64,000 nt of DNA from Nocardia donostiensis (GTDB lineage: Bacteria > Actinomycetota > Actinomycetes > Mycobacteriales > Mycobacteriaceae). Positions 45,489 through 56,649 of the stretch are shown here, piece by piece. Every line of letters begins with the position of its first letter. Within the stretch, counting starts at the first letter, position 1. Location of the stretch: positions 1-64,000 of the forward strand of contig NZ_MUKP01000011.1 in assembly GCF_002081715.1 (NCBI RefSeq), read 5' to 3'. The notes beneath the pieces are model-generated. The model made no database searches and was not told the origin of the DNA. It saw nothing but the letters and a program-made list of their open reading frames with translations. A program made the translations under genes and the position numbers.

Positions 45489-45766
45489 TGAAAGCGGATA
45501 TACATCCGGACTACCATCCGGTGGTTTTCGAGGACGCGAGCACCGGCAAAAAGTTCTTGACCAGGTCGACCGCGACCGCGGAGCGGACTGTGCGGTGGCA
45601 TGACGGCAATACCTACCCGCTGTTGGTGGTTGATGTGACCGCGGATTCGCATCCGTTCTGGACCGGAGCCAACCGGGTGCTCGACACCCAGGGCCGGGTG
45701 GAGAAATTCGAGCGCAAGTACGGCAAGCGCACGGCCGTCGTGCGATCGGGTAAGGGGCAGAGCTGA
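45488..45766 (+). CDS. rpmE2: 50S ribosomal protein L31 type B
   Basis: 92 residues, [20 protein letters not shown] at the start and [20 protein letters not shown]. The type A CxxC motifs are absent, as in the zinc-free B form. Overlaps the upstream stop by one base, and precedes L32 by one base. Confidence 0.96.
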   Translation: MKADIHPDYHPVVFEDASTGKKFLTRSTATAERTVRWHDGNTYPLLVVDVTADSHPFWTGANRVLDTQGRVEKFERKYGKRTAVVRSGKGQS

Positions 45767-45767
45767 T

Positions 45768-45941
45768 ATGGCGGTGCCCAAGAGGAAGATGTCACGGTCG
45801 AATACCCGTAGCCGCCGGTCGAATTGGCGGGCTACGCCGCCTGATCTGGTGCCGGTTACGGTCGCGGGCACGGTGTATCAGGTGCCGCGCCGCCTGGCGC
45901 AAGCGGTGCGGCGCGGTCTGATCGATGTGGAACGGCTCTGA
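45768..45941 (+). CDS. rpmF2: 50S ribosomal protein L32, zinc-free paralogue
   Basis: 57 residues: [20 protein letters not shown] then [20 protein letters not shown]. The N-terminus is standard L32 but the C-terminal zinc-binding CxxC pairs are missing entirely. Starts one base after the L31B stop. Short, found by reading on from the L31 gene. Confidence 0.95.
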   Translation: MAVPKRKMSRSNTRSRRSNWRATPPDLVPVTVAGTVYQVPRRLAQAVRRGLIDVERL

Positions 45942-46522
45942 CGAAAAGCATGTGGACGCACCCTGTGCGCATGACGCTGCGGGTTCGGCATGTGCTGTGC
46001 GGGGCGGGTAGTCGCGGGGGAGGCGTTGAGGCTGCCTGCGACAGCGGGTATCTGGCTCGTCATGGCACTGTTCGTGCCGATCGGCGTAGTCTGCCAGCCC
46101 CCTTGACGCGAATTCCCAGGGGGCGAACAGGTTTGGGAGCCGCTCCCGCAGCGGCATCTTTCAAGTCAGTGGCAACTTTTCAGCTATCGAAAGTTGGGGA
46201 ACTTACCGTGTGATGGGCTGAATCAAAGATTGCGGAATGTTTGCCAACTTCTGAATTGCTGACTGCGAGTTTGTTTTTCGGCACAGTAAAAGACCTGCTG
46301 AACTGATGATTTTCCCCAGCCGAGGTTGTAGCCTCATGTGCGAGGGCGGGTTCTCCCGGTCCTGGGAGAACCCGCTCATCGCCAATCTCCGGCCCTCGCC
46401 GAAACATTCACCCCGAGCGGTTCCTGCACTTCCCGGCAGTTGAGCGGGTGACAGCCCATCCACCCAGCCGGGTCTCCTGCATCAGCCAAGCAACCTCACT
46501 CGCAGAACAGCCCGCGGAACGA
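45942..46522. other. 581-bp gene-poor, lower-GC stretch
   Basis: No convincing gene on either strand. Part of it (about 46150-46320) is markedly AT-rich for this genome, e.g. TTTCAGCTATCGAAAGTTGG. It contains a hairpin terminator at 46346-46375. Otherwise nothing recognised. Confidence 0.5.
46346..46375. terminator. Hairpin terminator
   Basis: Perfect 12-bp inverted repeat GCGGGTTCTCCC (46346-46357) and complement (46364-46375) with a six-base loop. It lies downstream of the minus-strand gene ending at 46523 and could also stop readthrough from L32. Confidence 0.7.
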
Positions 46523-46834
46523 TCACACCCCGCCCCCGAGCGGCTTATCGCCCGTCCTGGCAGCACAGTCCGGGCATGCCGACGGCAATGACTGCCCGGA
46601 CACAGGCTCCAACCGACGCAAAACCGCCACCAGCACCGCCACCGGCAACGCGAGCAGCGACAGCGGCCACGGCAACTCCACCTCACCCAGCCGCTCCACC
46701 CGCGCGGCCAGATCCGCCACCGTCGCCTCCAGCTCGCTGATCTCCGTGCGCAACTCGCCGATCTGCGCGCGCAACTCCACCAGCTGCGCCCACACCTCAC
46801 GCAGCATCTGCTCCTGCTCCGGAGTCACGGCCAA
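46523..46834 (-). CDS. Small coiled-coil membrane protein with CxxC tail
   Basis: About 103 residues. A long heptad-like helix (QMLREVWAQLVELRAQIGEL, then RTEISELEATVADLAARVER) leads into one membrane segment (LPWPLSLLALPVAVLVAVLR) and a tail with SACPDCAA. Start uncertain: TTG 46834 or GTG 46828, with GGGAGG upstream. No family recognised. It lies 19 bases downstream of the MHYT-like gene on the same strand, so it is probably the last gene of the signalling operon. Confidence 0.6.
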   Translation of the reverse strand: MAVTPEQEQMLREVWAQLVELRAQIGELRTEISELEATVADLAARVERLGEVELPWPLSLLALPVAVLVAVLRRLEPVSGQSLPSACPDCAARTGDKPLGGGV

Positions 46835-46853
46835 TCCCCCTCCCGGGTAGTTC

Positions 46854-47696
46854 TCAGCGCGCGGGCTCGGGCATCGGGCTCCCGCCGTTACCGTTCACCG
46901 GGGCAGCCGTATCCCGTCGCGGCGTTCCCGAATCGCCGGAACCCTTGCGGTCGTTGCGCTCCGAGGTCGCGGCGAACTCGCGCCGATCCGGCGCCACCAG
47001 CACCGCGGAGATCGGGGCAGCCAACGCGAGCATTCCGATAACGAACATCGGGAACACGAAACCGAACAGTTCCTGGCCTTCGGGCAGGGCGCCGGTCTTG
47101 TCGACCGAAACCTTCAGACCCGCGACCCCGATATAGTAGATCGCCGAAACCCCGGCCGCGAAAAGCGCGATCGTGCCCACCCTGGCCAGCGCGAACCGGA
47201 ACACCTGGAACAGCCACAGGCACAGATTCGCCGCAAGCACCGCGACGACGCCCGCTACCACGATCAGCCACAATGTCAGCTCGGCCGTCCCCTGCACGTC
47301 CAGCGCGAGCAGATCCAGATACACCATCGCCCCGCCGCCGATCCCGATCACCGTCGCGCCGCCGATCATCCGTGGCAACTGGAACTCTCGCCCCGCGGTC
47401 AGCAGTCCGGCGAACACCGCGAGGACGACGACCACAAGCGAAGCGACCAACAGCGTCACGTCATAGCGCAACGCGCCGCCGGGAACCGAGATACCGAGCA
47501 GCGAGATCGCCGTCGACAGCCACAGACCGACACCGCCGATCCCCGCCGCCGCAGCGACCAGCCATACCGGGCGGAACTTCTTTGAACGCCGCCCGTTCAC
47601 CGCGCACGCCAACCCCACCAGCATGCCGATCACCGACACCCCGATCGACAGCGCGACCAGCCAGTAGCCGAGCGAAAACAGCTGGACCTCAGCCAT
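46854..47696 (-). CDS. MHYT-like seven-helix membrane protein of conservon operon
   Basis: 280 residues with about seven transmembrane helices, e.g. YWLVALSIGVSVIGMLVGLA, VTLLVASLVVVVLAVFAGLL and TLWLIVVAGVVAVLAANLCL. The repeated short motifs at helix starts (AMVYLDLLAL, SAIYYIGVAGL) sit where MHYT-domain sensors have M-H-Y-T, a motif linked to binding copper or gases. In this protein the histidines are lost. Disordered C-terminus with acidic/basic patches. The ATG overlaps the preceding GTPase stop by eight bases, so it belongs to that operon. Function unknown. Confidence 0.75.
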   Translation of the reverse strand: MAEVQLFSLGYWLVALSIGVSVIGMLVGLACAVNGRRSKKFRPVWLVAAAAGIGGVGLWLSTAISLLGISVPGGALRYDVTLLVASLVVVVLAVFAGLLTAGREFQLPRMIGGATVIGIGGGAMVYLDLLALDVQGTAELTLWLIVVAGVVAVLAANLCLWLFQVFRFALARVGTIALFAAGVSAIYYIGVAGLKVSVDKTGALPEGQELFGFVFPMFVIGMLALAAPISAVLVAPDRREFAATSERNDRKGSGDSGTPRRDTAAPVNGNGGSPMPEPAR

Positions 47697-48321
47697 GCTG
47701 AGCGGCCTCCAATTCGCTTTCCTTCAGCTGGGCGATCGCATACTCGGTGACCGCGGCCAGTGCCTGGCGCACCTCCACCGCGTTCCGGGCGTCGATATCG
47801 ACAATCGGCACCCCCTCGCGGATCGACAGCGCCTCACGCAACTCCGCCATCGGGAAACGCGGCGCGTCCGGAAACCGGTTGACCGCGATCAGGAACGGCA
47901 GTTTACGCGCCTCGAAGAAGTCGACCGCCGCGAAACTGTCCTCCAACCTGCGGGTATCAATCAACACCACGGCACCGATCGCGCCGCGGATCAGGTCATC
48001 CCACATGAACCAGAACCGACGCTGCCCCGGTGTGCCGAACAGGTAGAGCACCAGGTTTCCCGGCAGGATGATCCGCCCGAAATCCATGGCGACCGTGGTG
48101 GTCTCCTTGTCCGGTGTTTTCGCCAGATCGTCGACGCCGTCGGAAAAGCTGGTCACCATCGCTTCGGTACGCAACGGGACGATCTCGGATACCGCCCCGA
48201 CGAACGTGGTCTTACCTGCGCCGAAACCGCCGGCAACCACGATCTTGGTAGAGGCGGTGCGGGTGTCACTGTCGTTGGACGCGGAGCCCCCCTCAGCTTT
48301 CCTATAGGGCACGGAGTCCAC
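47689..48321 (-). CDS. Conservon small GTPase (CvnD-like)
   Basis: 210 residues from GTG 48321. P-loop VVAGGFGAGKTTFVGAVSEI, switch region TTVAMDFGRIILPGNLVLYL, G3-like FGTPGQRRFWFMWDDLIRGA, G4-like IAVNRFP. This is the Ras-like family in actinobacterial conservons; it works with the roadblock protein and the sensor kinase. It overlaps the DUF742 gene by 20 bases. Confidence 0.93.
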   Translation of the reverse strand: MDSVPYRKAEGGSASNDSDTRTASTKIVVAGGFGAGKTTFVGAVSEIVPLRTEAMVTSFSDGVDDLAKTPDKETTTVAMDFGRIILPGNLVLYLFGTPGQRRFWFMWDDLIRGAIGAVVLIDTRRLEDSFAAVDFFEARKLPFLIAVNRFPDAPRFPMAELREALSIREGVPIVDIDARNAVEVRQALAAVTEYAIAQLKESELEAAQHG

Positions 48322-48676
48322 GTAATGTCCTCTCCATCAGGGAACGGCGTTCGTCGTAGCTCGCCTGTTCGTTCAGCGTCGAATGCACTCGAAGGTTCCC
48401 GTCCACGACCAGGTCGCCGATCACGACGCGGACCATACCGAGCGGGCGATCCAGGTGCGCGGCGATTTCGGCGACCGAGAGCCGATGCACGCCGAGCCGC
48501 AGGATCTCGGTGCGGATGTCGCCGGAGGGCCAGTCGATATGCGAATGGTAGGAGATGGTTTCGACAACCGCCTCCAACGGTAGATCGATGGCCGGCTCGG
48601 TACGCCCGGAAGTCAGGGCGTACGGACGGACGCGATGTATCGGCCGGTTGTTCGGGCCGGGGCCGTATTGGGACAT
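48302..48676 (-). CDS. DUF742 protein (CvnC-like)
   Basis: 124 residues from the ATG at 48676; GTG 48709 would add 11 residues overlapping the roadblock gene. RPYALTSGRTEPAIDLPLEA followed by a winged-helix-like HRLSVAEIAAHLDRPLGMVR and VVIGDLVVDGNLRVH. Standard third member of the conservon. Its role is probably to bridge the sensor and GTPase; this is inferred from conserved association. Confidence 0.93.
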   Translation of the reverse strand: MSQYGPGPNNRPIHRVRPYALTSGRTEPAIDLPLEAVVETISYHSHIDWPSGDIRTEILRLGVHRLSVAEIAAHLDRPLGMVRVVIGDLVVDGNLRVHSTLNEQASYDERRSLMERTLRGLRAL

Positions 48677-48683
48677 CGCACGC

Positions 48684-49094
48684 TCAGACGGGAGTTCGGG
48701 CGGTTGCACTCACCACGGATCCCACGCGGTCGACGAGCAACGCCATCTCGTAGCCGATCCGGCCGATATCGTGCGATTTGTTGGCGAGCACCGCCAGATG
48801 CGAACCGTTGCCGACGCTCATCACCAGTAGGTACCCGCGTTGCATCTCCACAATCGACTGCATGACCTTGCCGCCGTCGAACAGCTGCGCAGCCCCGGCC
48901 GACAGGCTGGCAAGGCCAGCGGTGACCGCGGCGAGCTGTTCGGCCCGGTCGGCAGGCAGATGCGGGCTGGTCGCCTGCAGCAGACCGTCCGCCGAAACCA
49001 GGACGGCATGGGACACACCGGGCACATCCCGAGTGAAACGCGCTACCAGCCAGTTCAGATTCTCGTCTGTGCTGTTGCTCTTCGGGTTGGTCAT
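48684..49094 (-). CDS. Roadblock/LC7-domain protein (CvnB-like)
   Basis: 136 residues. [52 protein letters not shown] and the late [20 protein letters not shown] are the roadblock fold landmarks. Likely a GTPase-activating or scaffold partner of the downstream GTPase. ATG overlaps the kinase stop by four bases. Confidence 0.95.
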   Translation of the reverse strand: MTNPKSNSTDENLNWLVARFTRDVPGVSHAVLVSADGLLQATSPHLPADRAEQLAAVTAGLASLSAGAAQLFDGGKVMQSIVEMQRGYLLVMSVGNGSHLAVLANKSHDIGRIGYEMALLVDRVGSVVSATARTPV

Positions 49095-52000
49095 GCAAGC
49101 CCTCCGTCGTCTTTATGCTGCGCATCGGCCCGCCCGCTGCGGACCCCACTGAGATGTCTGGTCAGGTTGTTCCGGATCTCCTCTGGATCGCGTGGGCTCT
49201 CGTCCTCGACGGGCGCCAGACCGCCCGGTACCAGCTGAGCGCCCGGCCTGCGGATCGGTAGACCACCCGCCGTACGGGAAGTGGTGGTCGGTTTGCTCGC
49301 GTCCTCGGCGGCCAGCCAGCCCGCGTCCGCGGGAGAGGACCAGGCTTCGCTCGGCTGGACGGAAGCGGGCTCGACCAGCCATTCGGAGACCATTCGCTGA
49401 TAGATCGGCGTCGGTGATTCACCACCCACCGGCTGCAACCGGCTGCTCGAGGTCGTCGCCGAAGGCGGATCCCCAGCTGACGATGCGGGCTCCGTCGTAG
49501 TCGGAAGCGGCTCCACTCTCGCCGAAGGCGGCTCCCCGGCAGCCGTATCCGCAGCGGACGAGGTCGCCGGAGACTCCACTGCCCGGAACTCACCGGTGCT
49601 CGATCCGTTGTCCGTTGGCGCTGGCGCCGCAGCGGGTTCGTCCCGGTCGAAGCCCGGTTTGCGGATCGGCAATCCGGACAGTGCGGTGGTCCGCTGTACC
49701 GGTTCGCGATCGGCGTCGGGCTCGGCGGGGGGAGCCGTATGCGGAATGTCCGGGGAATCGCCGGGCTCCGGTTCTTCGCCCTTGGGTGGGAAGCCGGGCA
49801 GAGCGTAGGCCTCGGTTTTGTGCGTTTCGGCCCACAGCCCGGTCGGCTCTTCGTCCGGCTCGCGGGAAACCACCGGGTTCGGCCCGGTCAGGGGATCACG
49901 GCCGCGGAGGGGCGTCGCCGGACCGAACTGGACGGTGCGTGGTCCCTCCGGGCCGTCGCCGTCGTCGGTCCGGCGCAGCGGCAGCGGGCCGGAATCCACT
50001 CCGTTGCCGCCCTGGTTCACCGGAACACCGCCTGCGGGAGTGGCGGTGCCGGACGACTGGTCGGAGGCATCCGCAGGGCGAGTTATCGGACGTCGCTGCG
50101 GCAGGCCCGAACTGGTCAGCCCGAACGGCTTGACCTCCCCGGACGGACCGGTGGGCGGCGTCGGCCCCGACTGCGGCAGGTTCGGGACGGGGACCAGTGT
50201 GCGCGGCTGCGGCAGCGGCTCTATCGGGCCGGTGAACGTTTTCGTGTCCAGGTTGTCGTCCATCGGCGGGGCGACCAACGCGCCGGGAAGATGAACGCTG
50301 GCGGTGATACCGGGCTGCTGGGCCATGGTGGAGGTGCGGCGCAGGCCGACGGTGATGGTATGGCGCTTGGCCAGCCTGCCGACGACGAACAGACCCATCC
50401 GGCGGGCGGTTTCGACCGTGACCTCACCACCGGAGGCGAGCCGGGCGTTGGTAGCCTGCAGGTCCTCGGCGGACATACCGAGACCGCGGTCGGTGATCTC
50501 GATCAGATAGCCGCCATCAACCGCGCGCGACACCGATACCGCGACCGGGGTGGACGGAGGGGAGTAGCGCAGGGCGTTGTCGATCAACTCGGCGAGCAGA
50601 TGCTCGATATCGACGGCGGGCTCACCAGCGACGACACCGTCGGGAACGGTGCCGATCTCCACCCGCTGATAGTCCTCGACCTGGGAAACCGCACTCCACA
50701 ACATATCCGACAGCGGCACCGGGAGCAGCTGGCCGCGGCGCAGCGCGGTACCCGCGAGCACCAGCAGGTTGTCGCCGTTGCGGCGCATCCGGGTGGCGAG
50801 GTGGTCGAGCCGGAACAGGCTCTGCAGGCGTTCGCCGTCGTCCTCGTCGTGCTCGAGTTCCTCGATCAGCGACAGCTGCTGTTCCACCAGCGACTGGCTG
50901 CGCCGGGACAGGGTTTCGAACATGTTGCCGATCTGCACTCGCAGTCGCGCCTGTTCGGCTGCCAGGTTCAGCGCCTGTTCGTGCATTTCGTCGACGGCGC
51001 GGGCCAGCTGACCGATCTCGTCGGTGCTGTGCACCGCCACCGGCGTGATCTCCGGGGTGGCGCCGCCGCCGCGCACCACCGACAGCTCGTTGGGCAGCAT
51101 CACATGCGCGACCTCTAGCGCGTCGCGCCGCAGCCTGCGCACCGGGACGACCAGGGTGCGCGCCACCGCCAGCGCCAGCGCCAGGCCGGCGAGCAGCATC
51201 GCGATGACGATCGCGGTCTCGCGCAGCGCGCTGTTCTGCGCGGTGATGGTGCTGTCTTTCAGGGAACTGTCGATAACGTCCATCAACTGTGCGGCGGTGA
51301 CGTCGTAGGTGTTCGAGCTGATCTGAAGCGAATCCAGGACCGCCGGGTTGTTCGCCGGATCGGCCGTGTTCTGGCTGAACGTTGCCAACCGGGTCTGAAC
51401 CGCGTCCAGCAGCGGGCGCATATTGCCCGCCAGATCCGGCAGGATCTGCCCGTACTGGTAGATCATGACCAGCTCGCCGCCCGCGGAGGTCAGCACCCGG
51501 GGCCGCATGCTCGGATTTCGCGCCGCTTCGGGGGAGCTGATCACCATGCGCTGCGTGGTCAGCAGTCGGCGGGCGTTGTGAATCGTGGTCAGCTGCAGGA
51601 AGTAGCGCTGAATGGTGAGGTCTTCGACCGAGGGGGAGAGCGCGAGCGCGTTACCGATACGCACCGCGATCTCGTCGGCCTGATCGCCGACCATGGTCGG
51701 TGAACCGCTGCGCAGGCTGTTGCGCATCGTGGTGCCGATGGCGAGGGCGGAGGAGAGCTCCGAGGTGACCTCAGGGGCGACCGCGCTGCGTTCCACCGCT
51801 GTCTCCAGATCGGCCAGCGCCTGATCGAAACGGGCCAGCGCGGCATCGGCCTGCGGATCGCCCTGGCTGCCCCAGGTGGCGGTGGCGGTGACGGCGAGCT
51901 GTTCGGTCGCGGCGCCGTAGGCGATGATCGGGCGGATGATGATGGCCTGTTCGGTGGCCGCGTCGAGCAGCTCCAGGGTGCGCAGTTCGTTGTTGATTCG

Positions 52001-52135
52001 CAGCACCGCGAAAACGCCTGCCAGTAGCACCGGCAGCACCAGCACGATGCCGACCTTGCGGGTGACCGACCAGTTGGACAGGCTGAATTGCCAGGGTCGC
52101 GGTGCTTCCATCCGCCTCTGTCGCCTCCGCATCAC
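49091..52135 (-). CDS. Conservon sensor histidine kinase-like protein (CvnA-like, NIT domain)
   Basis: 1014 residues. First TM near residues 27-46 ([20 protein letters not shown]), an extracytoplasmic nitrate/nitrite-sensing-like helical domain to about 310, second TM ([20 protein letters not shown]), a HAMP-like linker with [20 protein letters not shown], then an HK-like helix region ending [20 protein letters not shown] and an ATPase domain ([34 protein letters not shown]). The last about 400 residues are a Pro/Glu-rich disordered tail. No typical phospho-accepting HisKA motif is obvious. The start may be the ATG at 52135 or 52111. Confidence 0.93.
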   Translation of the reverse strand: MMRRRQRRMEAPRPWQFSLSNWSVTRKVGIVLVLPVLLAGVFAVLRINNELRTLELLDAATEQAIIIRPIIAYGAATEQLAVTATATWGSQGDPQADAALARFDQALADLETAVERSAVAPEVTSELSSALAIGTTMRNSLRSGSPTMVGDQADEIAVRIGNALALSPSVEDLTIQRYFLQLTTIHNARRLLTTQRMVISSPEAARNPSMRPRVLTSAGGELVMIYQYGQILPDLAGNMRPLLDAVQTRLATFSQNTADPANNPAVLDSLQISSNTYDVTAAQLMDVIDSSLKDSTITAQNSALRETAIVIAMLLAGLALALAVARTLVVPVRRLRRDALEVAHVMLPNELSVVRGGGATPEITPVAVHSTDEIGQLARAVDEMHEQALNLAAEQARLRVQIGNMFETLSRRSQSLVEQQLSLIEELEHDEDDGERLQSLFRLDHLATRMRRNGDNLLVLAGTALRRGQLLPVPLSDMLWSAVSQVEDYQRVEIGTVPDGVVAGEPAVDIEHLLAELIDNALRYSPPSTPVAVSVSRAVDGGYLIEITDRGLGMSAEDLQATNARLASGGEVTVETARRMGLFVVGRLAKRHTITVGLRRTSTMAQQPGITASVHLPGALVAPPMDDNLDTKTFTGPIEPLPQPRTLVPVPNLPQSGPTPPTGPSGEVKPFGLTSSGLPQRRPITRPADASDQSSGTATPAGGVPVNQGGNGVDSGPLPLRRTDDGDGPEGPRTVQFGPATPLRGRDPLTGPNPVVSREPDEEPTGLWAETHKTEAYALPGFPPKGEEPEPGDSPDIPHTAPPAEPDADREPVQRTTALSGLPIRKPGFDRDEPAAAPAPTDNGSSTGEFRAVESPATSSAADTAAGEPPSARVEPLPTTTEPASSAGDPPSATTSSSRLQPVGGESPTPIYQRMVSEWLVEPASVQPSEAWSSPADAGWLAAEDASKPTTTSRTAGGLPIRRPGAQLVPGGLAPVEDESPRDPEEIRNNLTRHLSGVRSGRADAQHKDDGGLA

Positions 52136-52438
52136 GATCGACCTCGGCCATGCGCGGCTGTTCTCGATTTCGATTCACACCGCGGAGAACGAACCAGAGG
52201 TCTACTTTTTACCGCTCGGAACATACCGTGCAGCGGGGGCAACGGCAATCCGGCAGTCCGCCCGTTAAACCTCGAATATGGGTGCCAGGAACACCTTTCA
52301 TACCTTTTGCCGCCCGTTAGCACGTTTTCCCGGCAAAGGGACAAATGTGCTGGTCACAGTCAGTGGTCGTGACATGGGCACCCGGTCGGGCAAACCGCGC
52401 CCGCGCGCGGGTCGCCATCCGGCGCGCCGCGGGGACCC

Positions 52439-52457
52439 TCTCAGTCGGCTCTCAGTC
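52439..52457. promoter_or_regulatory. MprA-type direct repeat upstream of mprA
   Basis: TCTCAGTC-GGC-TCTCAGTC, two perfect 8-bp direct repeats with an 11-base period, 21 bases before the response regulator start. Identical arrangement to 54784-54802. Fits autoregulation as known for mycobacterial MprA. The 342-base gap 52136-52477 holds no gene otherwise. Confidence 0.75.
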
Positions 52458-52477
52458 GATGTGGTCAAACTGGTGAC

Positions 52478-53164
52478 ATGCGCATTCTGGTAGTCGACGA
52501 CGATCGCGCCGTCCGGGAATCACTGCGCCGATCGCTGACCTTCAACGGCTACACCGTCGACCTCGCTGTCGATGGCGTCGACGCATTGGAGAAGGCAACC
52601 GGTCAGCGTCCGGATGCACTCGTACTCGATGTGATGATGCCGCGGCTGGACGGTCTGGAAGTATGCCGTAGGTTGCGTAGTACCGGTGACGATCTGCCGA
52701 TTCTGGTATTGACCGCCCGGGATTCGGTTTCCGAACGCGTCGCAGGCCTCGACGCGGGTGCCGACGACTATTTGCCGAAGCCTTTCGCGCTGGAGGAATT
52801 ACTTGCTCGGTTGCGCGCACTACTGCGCCGCCGCGCTCCGGATCAGGGCGAGGCATCGGAGGCGATGCGGTTCGCGGATCTGTCGCTGGATCCGGTGACC
52901 CGGGAGGTCTCGCGCGGAGCACGGGCGATCTCGTTGACCCGCACGGAGTTCTCACTGCTGGAAATGTTGATGGCCAATCCGCGCCGGGTGCTGACCCGCG
53001 GCCGTATTCTCGAGGAAGTCTGGGGCTACGACTTCCCGACATCGGGTAATGCGCTCGAGGTCTACATCGGGTATCTGCGCCGGAAAACCGAGGCCGACGG
53101 CGAGCCCCGGCTTATCCACACGGTCCGCGGCGTCGGCTACGTGCTGCGCGAAACACCGCCTTAG
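52478..53164 (+). CDS. mprA: OmpR-type response regulator MprA
   Basis: 228 residues. Receiver domain with [20 protein letters not shown], phospho-acceptor Asp in [20 protein letters not shown], Lys in [23 protein letters not shown]-binding winged helix with [20 protein letters not shown] and [20 protein letters not shown]. In mycobacteria this system responds to cell-envelope stress. Paired with the kinase gene that starts 14 bases after its stop. Confidence 0.95.
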   Translation: MRILVVDDDRAVRESLRRSLTFNGYTVDLAVDGVDALEKATGQRPDALVLDVMMPRLDGLEVCRRLRSTGDDLPILVLTARDSVSERVAGLDAGADDYLPKPFALEELLARLRALLRRRAPDQGEASEAMRFADLSLDPVTREVSRGARAISLTRTEFSLLEMLMANPRRVLTRGRILEEVWGYDFPTSGNALEVYIGYLRRKTEADGEPRLIHTVRGVGYVLRETPP

Positions 53165-53178
53165 CCAGGTAGCCGACC

Positions 53179-54702
53179 ATGGCCCGCACCCCACGTTCGG
53201 CGGCAAAACGCCCCACCGTCGCGACACTCGGCAGATCGTGGCCGGACGAGCCGGCCACGATGCGGCCGCCGACCCCGCTGACCCGGACCGTCTCACTGCG
53301 CTGGCGGGTCACCCTGCTGGCTGCCTCGGTGGTGGCGATCGCGGTCGCGGTCACCTCGATCGCGGCCTACGCGATGGTGGCCCGTGCGCTCTACGGCGCG
53401 GTCGATGCCCAGCTGCGGGCCAGGTCGGCGACCATGATCAGCGGCGATATCGACAATATGGCCTTCCAGTCGCTCGGTGTCGCGACGCTGTTCTCCAACG
53501 ATATCGGCGTCGCGCTGATCTATCCGTTCTCGGTATCGTCGCCGCCGTCCACTCAACCGGGCAGTCTGCCGGTGTACATGCCGCCGCAGCCGACGAAACC
53601 GCCTATCGGAACCGAGGAAATCGAGGTCGCCCAGGGTAAGCGGCAGACATCGCTGCGCACCTACAACAACCAGCGGGTGCTGGCGCGGCGCATGGATTCC
53701 GGTGTGACGCTGGTGATCTCTCAGCGGTTGGAACCGACCCGCGAGGTACTCGACCGGCTGGCCTGGCTGCTGTTCGTGGTCGGCGGCTGTGGGGTCGTGC
53801 TCGCCGCCGCGGCGGGCACCGCGGTGGGTCGCACCGGGCTGCGTCCGATCGCCCGGCTGACCGCGGCCACCGAACGTATCGCCCGTACCGACGATCTGAC
53901 ACCGATCCCGGTAACCGGCGATGACGAACTGGCTCGGCTGACCGAAAGTTTCAACACCATGCTGCGTGCGCTCGCCGAATCCCGGGACCGGCAGCGCCGC
54001 CTGGTCGCCGACGCCGGGCACGAGCTGCGCACCCCGCTGACCTCGTTGCGCACCAATATGGAACTGCTGATCGCGTCCAGCCGTCCGGGCGCACCGCAGC
54101 TGCCCGACGAGGATATGGCCGAACTGCGCGCGGATGTGATGGCCCAGATCGAAGAACTGTCCACCCTGGTCGGTGATCTGGTCGATCTGGCCCGCGAGGA
54201 CGCGCCGGAAACCGTGTACGAGCGGGTGGACCTGGGCGAGGTCGCCGAGCGGGCGCTGGAACGGGTGCGGCGGCGGCGCGGCAATATCGATTTCGTCGCC
54301 GAGCTGCGGCCGTGGTTCGTCTACGGGCATGAGGCCGCGCTGGAGCGCGCCATCCTGAACGTGCTCGACAACGCGGCGAAATGGAGCCCGGCAGGCGAAC
54401 GGGTCCGGGTGGCCATGACCGAGGTCGGCCGGGGGCTGCTCGAAGTTTCGGTCGGCGACGCGGGGCCCGGTATCGAACCCGCCGAGCGGGAGCTGGTGTT
54501 CGAACGCTTCTACCGGACCACGGCCTCACGTTCGATGCCGGGTTCCGGTCTCGGCCTTGCCATCGTCAAACAGGTGGTGACCAAACACGGTGGCACCATC
54601 ACCATCGACACCTCACCGCGCGGCGGCGCACTCATCCGGATCGTGTTGCCGGGCGAGGTGGGGTCGGTATCGTCACCCGGCGCGGGTGAGGTGAATCGGT
54701 GA
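53179..54702 (+). CDS. mprB: Membrane sensor histidine kinase MprB
   Basis: 507 residues. TM1 near residue 50 (VTLLAASVVAIAVAVTSIAA), extracytoplasmic sensor, TM2 (AWLLFVVGGCGVVLAAAAGT), HAMP, phospho-acceptor His in LVADAGHELRTPLTSLRTNM, ATPase motifs NVLDNAAKWSPAGERVRVAM, VGDAGPGIEPAERELVFERF and GSGLGLAIVKQVVTKHGGTI. Cognate partner of MprA. No ribosome-binding site stands out; translation may depend on mprA. Confidence 0.95.
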   Translation: MARTPRSAAKRPTVATLGRSWPDEPATMRPPTPLTRTVSLRWRVTLLAASVVAIAVAVTSIAAYAMVARALYGAVDAQLRARSATMISGDIDNMAFQSLGVATLFSNDIGVALIYPFSVSSPPSTQPGSLPVYMPPQPTKPPIGTEEIEVAQGKRQTSLRTYNNQRVLARRMDSGVTLVISQRLEPTREVLDRLAWLLFVVGGCGVVLAAAAGTAVGRTGLRPIARLTAATERIARTDDLTPIPVTGDDELARLTESFNTMLRALAESRDRQRRLVADAGHELRTPLTSLRTNMELLIASSRPGAPQLPDEDMAELRADVMAQIEELSTLVGDLVDLAREDAPETVYERVDLGEVAERALERVRRRRGNIDFVAELRPWFVYGHEAALERAILNVLDNAAKWSPAGERVRVAMTEVGRGLLEVSVGDAGPGIEPAERELVFERFYRTTASRSMPGSGLGLAIVKQVVTKHGGTITIDTSPRGGALIRIVLPGEVGSVSSPGAGEVNR

Positions 54703-54783
54703 CCGCGTGCTCGGCGTCGGATCGCGACCTCCGCAGGCCCGGGGTTGTCACCGCTCGTGATACGCAGAAAACTGAAAGCACGG

Positions 54784-54802
54784 TCTCAGTCAGCTCTCAG
54801 TC
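54784..54802. promoter_or_regulatory. MprA-type direct repeat upstream of pepD
   Basis: TCTCAGTC-AGC-TCTCAGTC, the same two 8-bp repeats with a 3-base spacer as upstream of mprA. It lies 46 bases before the pepD start. Indicates pepD has its own MprA-controlled promoter. Confidence 0.75.
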
Positions 54803-54847
54803 GCCACCGCAACTGTGGACGGTGGACGTGAGAAGAAACGAGAAACC

Positions 54848-56095
<1,248 letters not shown>

Positions 56096-56154
56096 TGCAA
56101 TTGGTTACCGGGGGATGGCGACCTGAGCTCGGCGTGGGCGCTACGGTGAGCACC

Positions 56155-56649
56155 ATGGATATCGATGCTGCTGTCGCGGGACGAGCTCTGGTCGTGGTAG
56201 TCGACGATCGGACCGCCCACGGCGGCGAGGATTCGCTCGGCCCGCTGGTCACCGAACTGCTCACCGAGGCAGGGTTCCTGGTGGACGCGTCGGTGTCGGT
56301 GCAGGCCGACGAGGTCGCGATCCGCAACGCGCTCAACACCGCGGTGATCGGCGGCGTCGATTTGGTGATCTCCGTGGGCGGCACCGGTATGTCGCCGCGT
56401 GACGTGACGCCCGAGGCGACCGCTCCGGTGCTCGACCGTGAATTGCCGGGTATCAGCGAGGCGCTGCGTTCCTCAGGGCGGGTGGCCGGTTCCCTGGATG
56501 CGGGTCTGTCCCGCGGGCTGGCCGGGGTTTCCGGCAGCACCCTCGTGGTGAATCTCCCGGGTTCCCGCGCCGCGATCCGCGACGGTATGGCCACCCTCGG
56601 TCCGCTGGCGAGCCGCGTGATCGGTGAGCTCTCCGGTTTGGACGAGTGA
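56155..56649 (+). CDS. MoaB/Mog-type molybdopterin-binding protein (MoaB2-like)
   Basis: 164 residues from ATG 56155; an in-frame ATG at 56095 would add 20 residues that do not fit the family. ALVVVVDDRTAHGGEDSLGP, ISVGGTGMSPRDVTPEATAP (MPT-binding) and LVVNLPGSRAAIRDGMATLG. Adenylates or binds molybdopterin in molybdenum cofactor synthesis. In mycobacteria the homologue also follows pepD. Confidence 0.9.
   Translation: MDIDAAVAGRALVVVVDDRTAHGGEDSLGPLVTELLTEAGFLVDASVSVQADEVAIRNALNTAVIGGVDLVISVGGTGMSPRDVTPEATAPVLDRELPGISEALRSSGRVAGSLDAGLSRGLAGVSGSTLVVNLPGSRAAIRDGMATLGPLASRVIGELSGLDE

Noticed and set aside
46180..46463. Small minus-strand open frames in the AT-rich gap
   Set aside because: Two overlapping frames compete, neither with a domain or good ribosome-binding site, and the terminator hairpin lies inside them.
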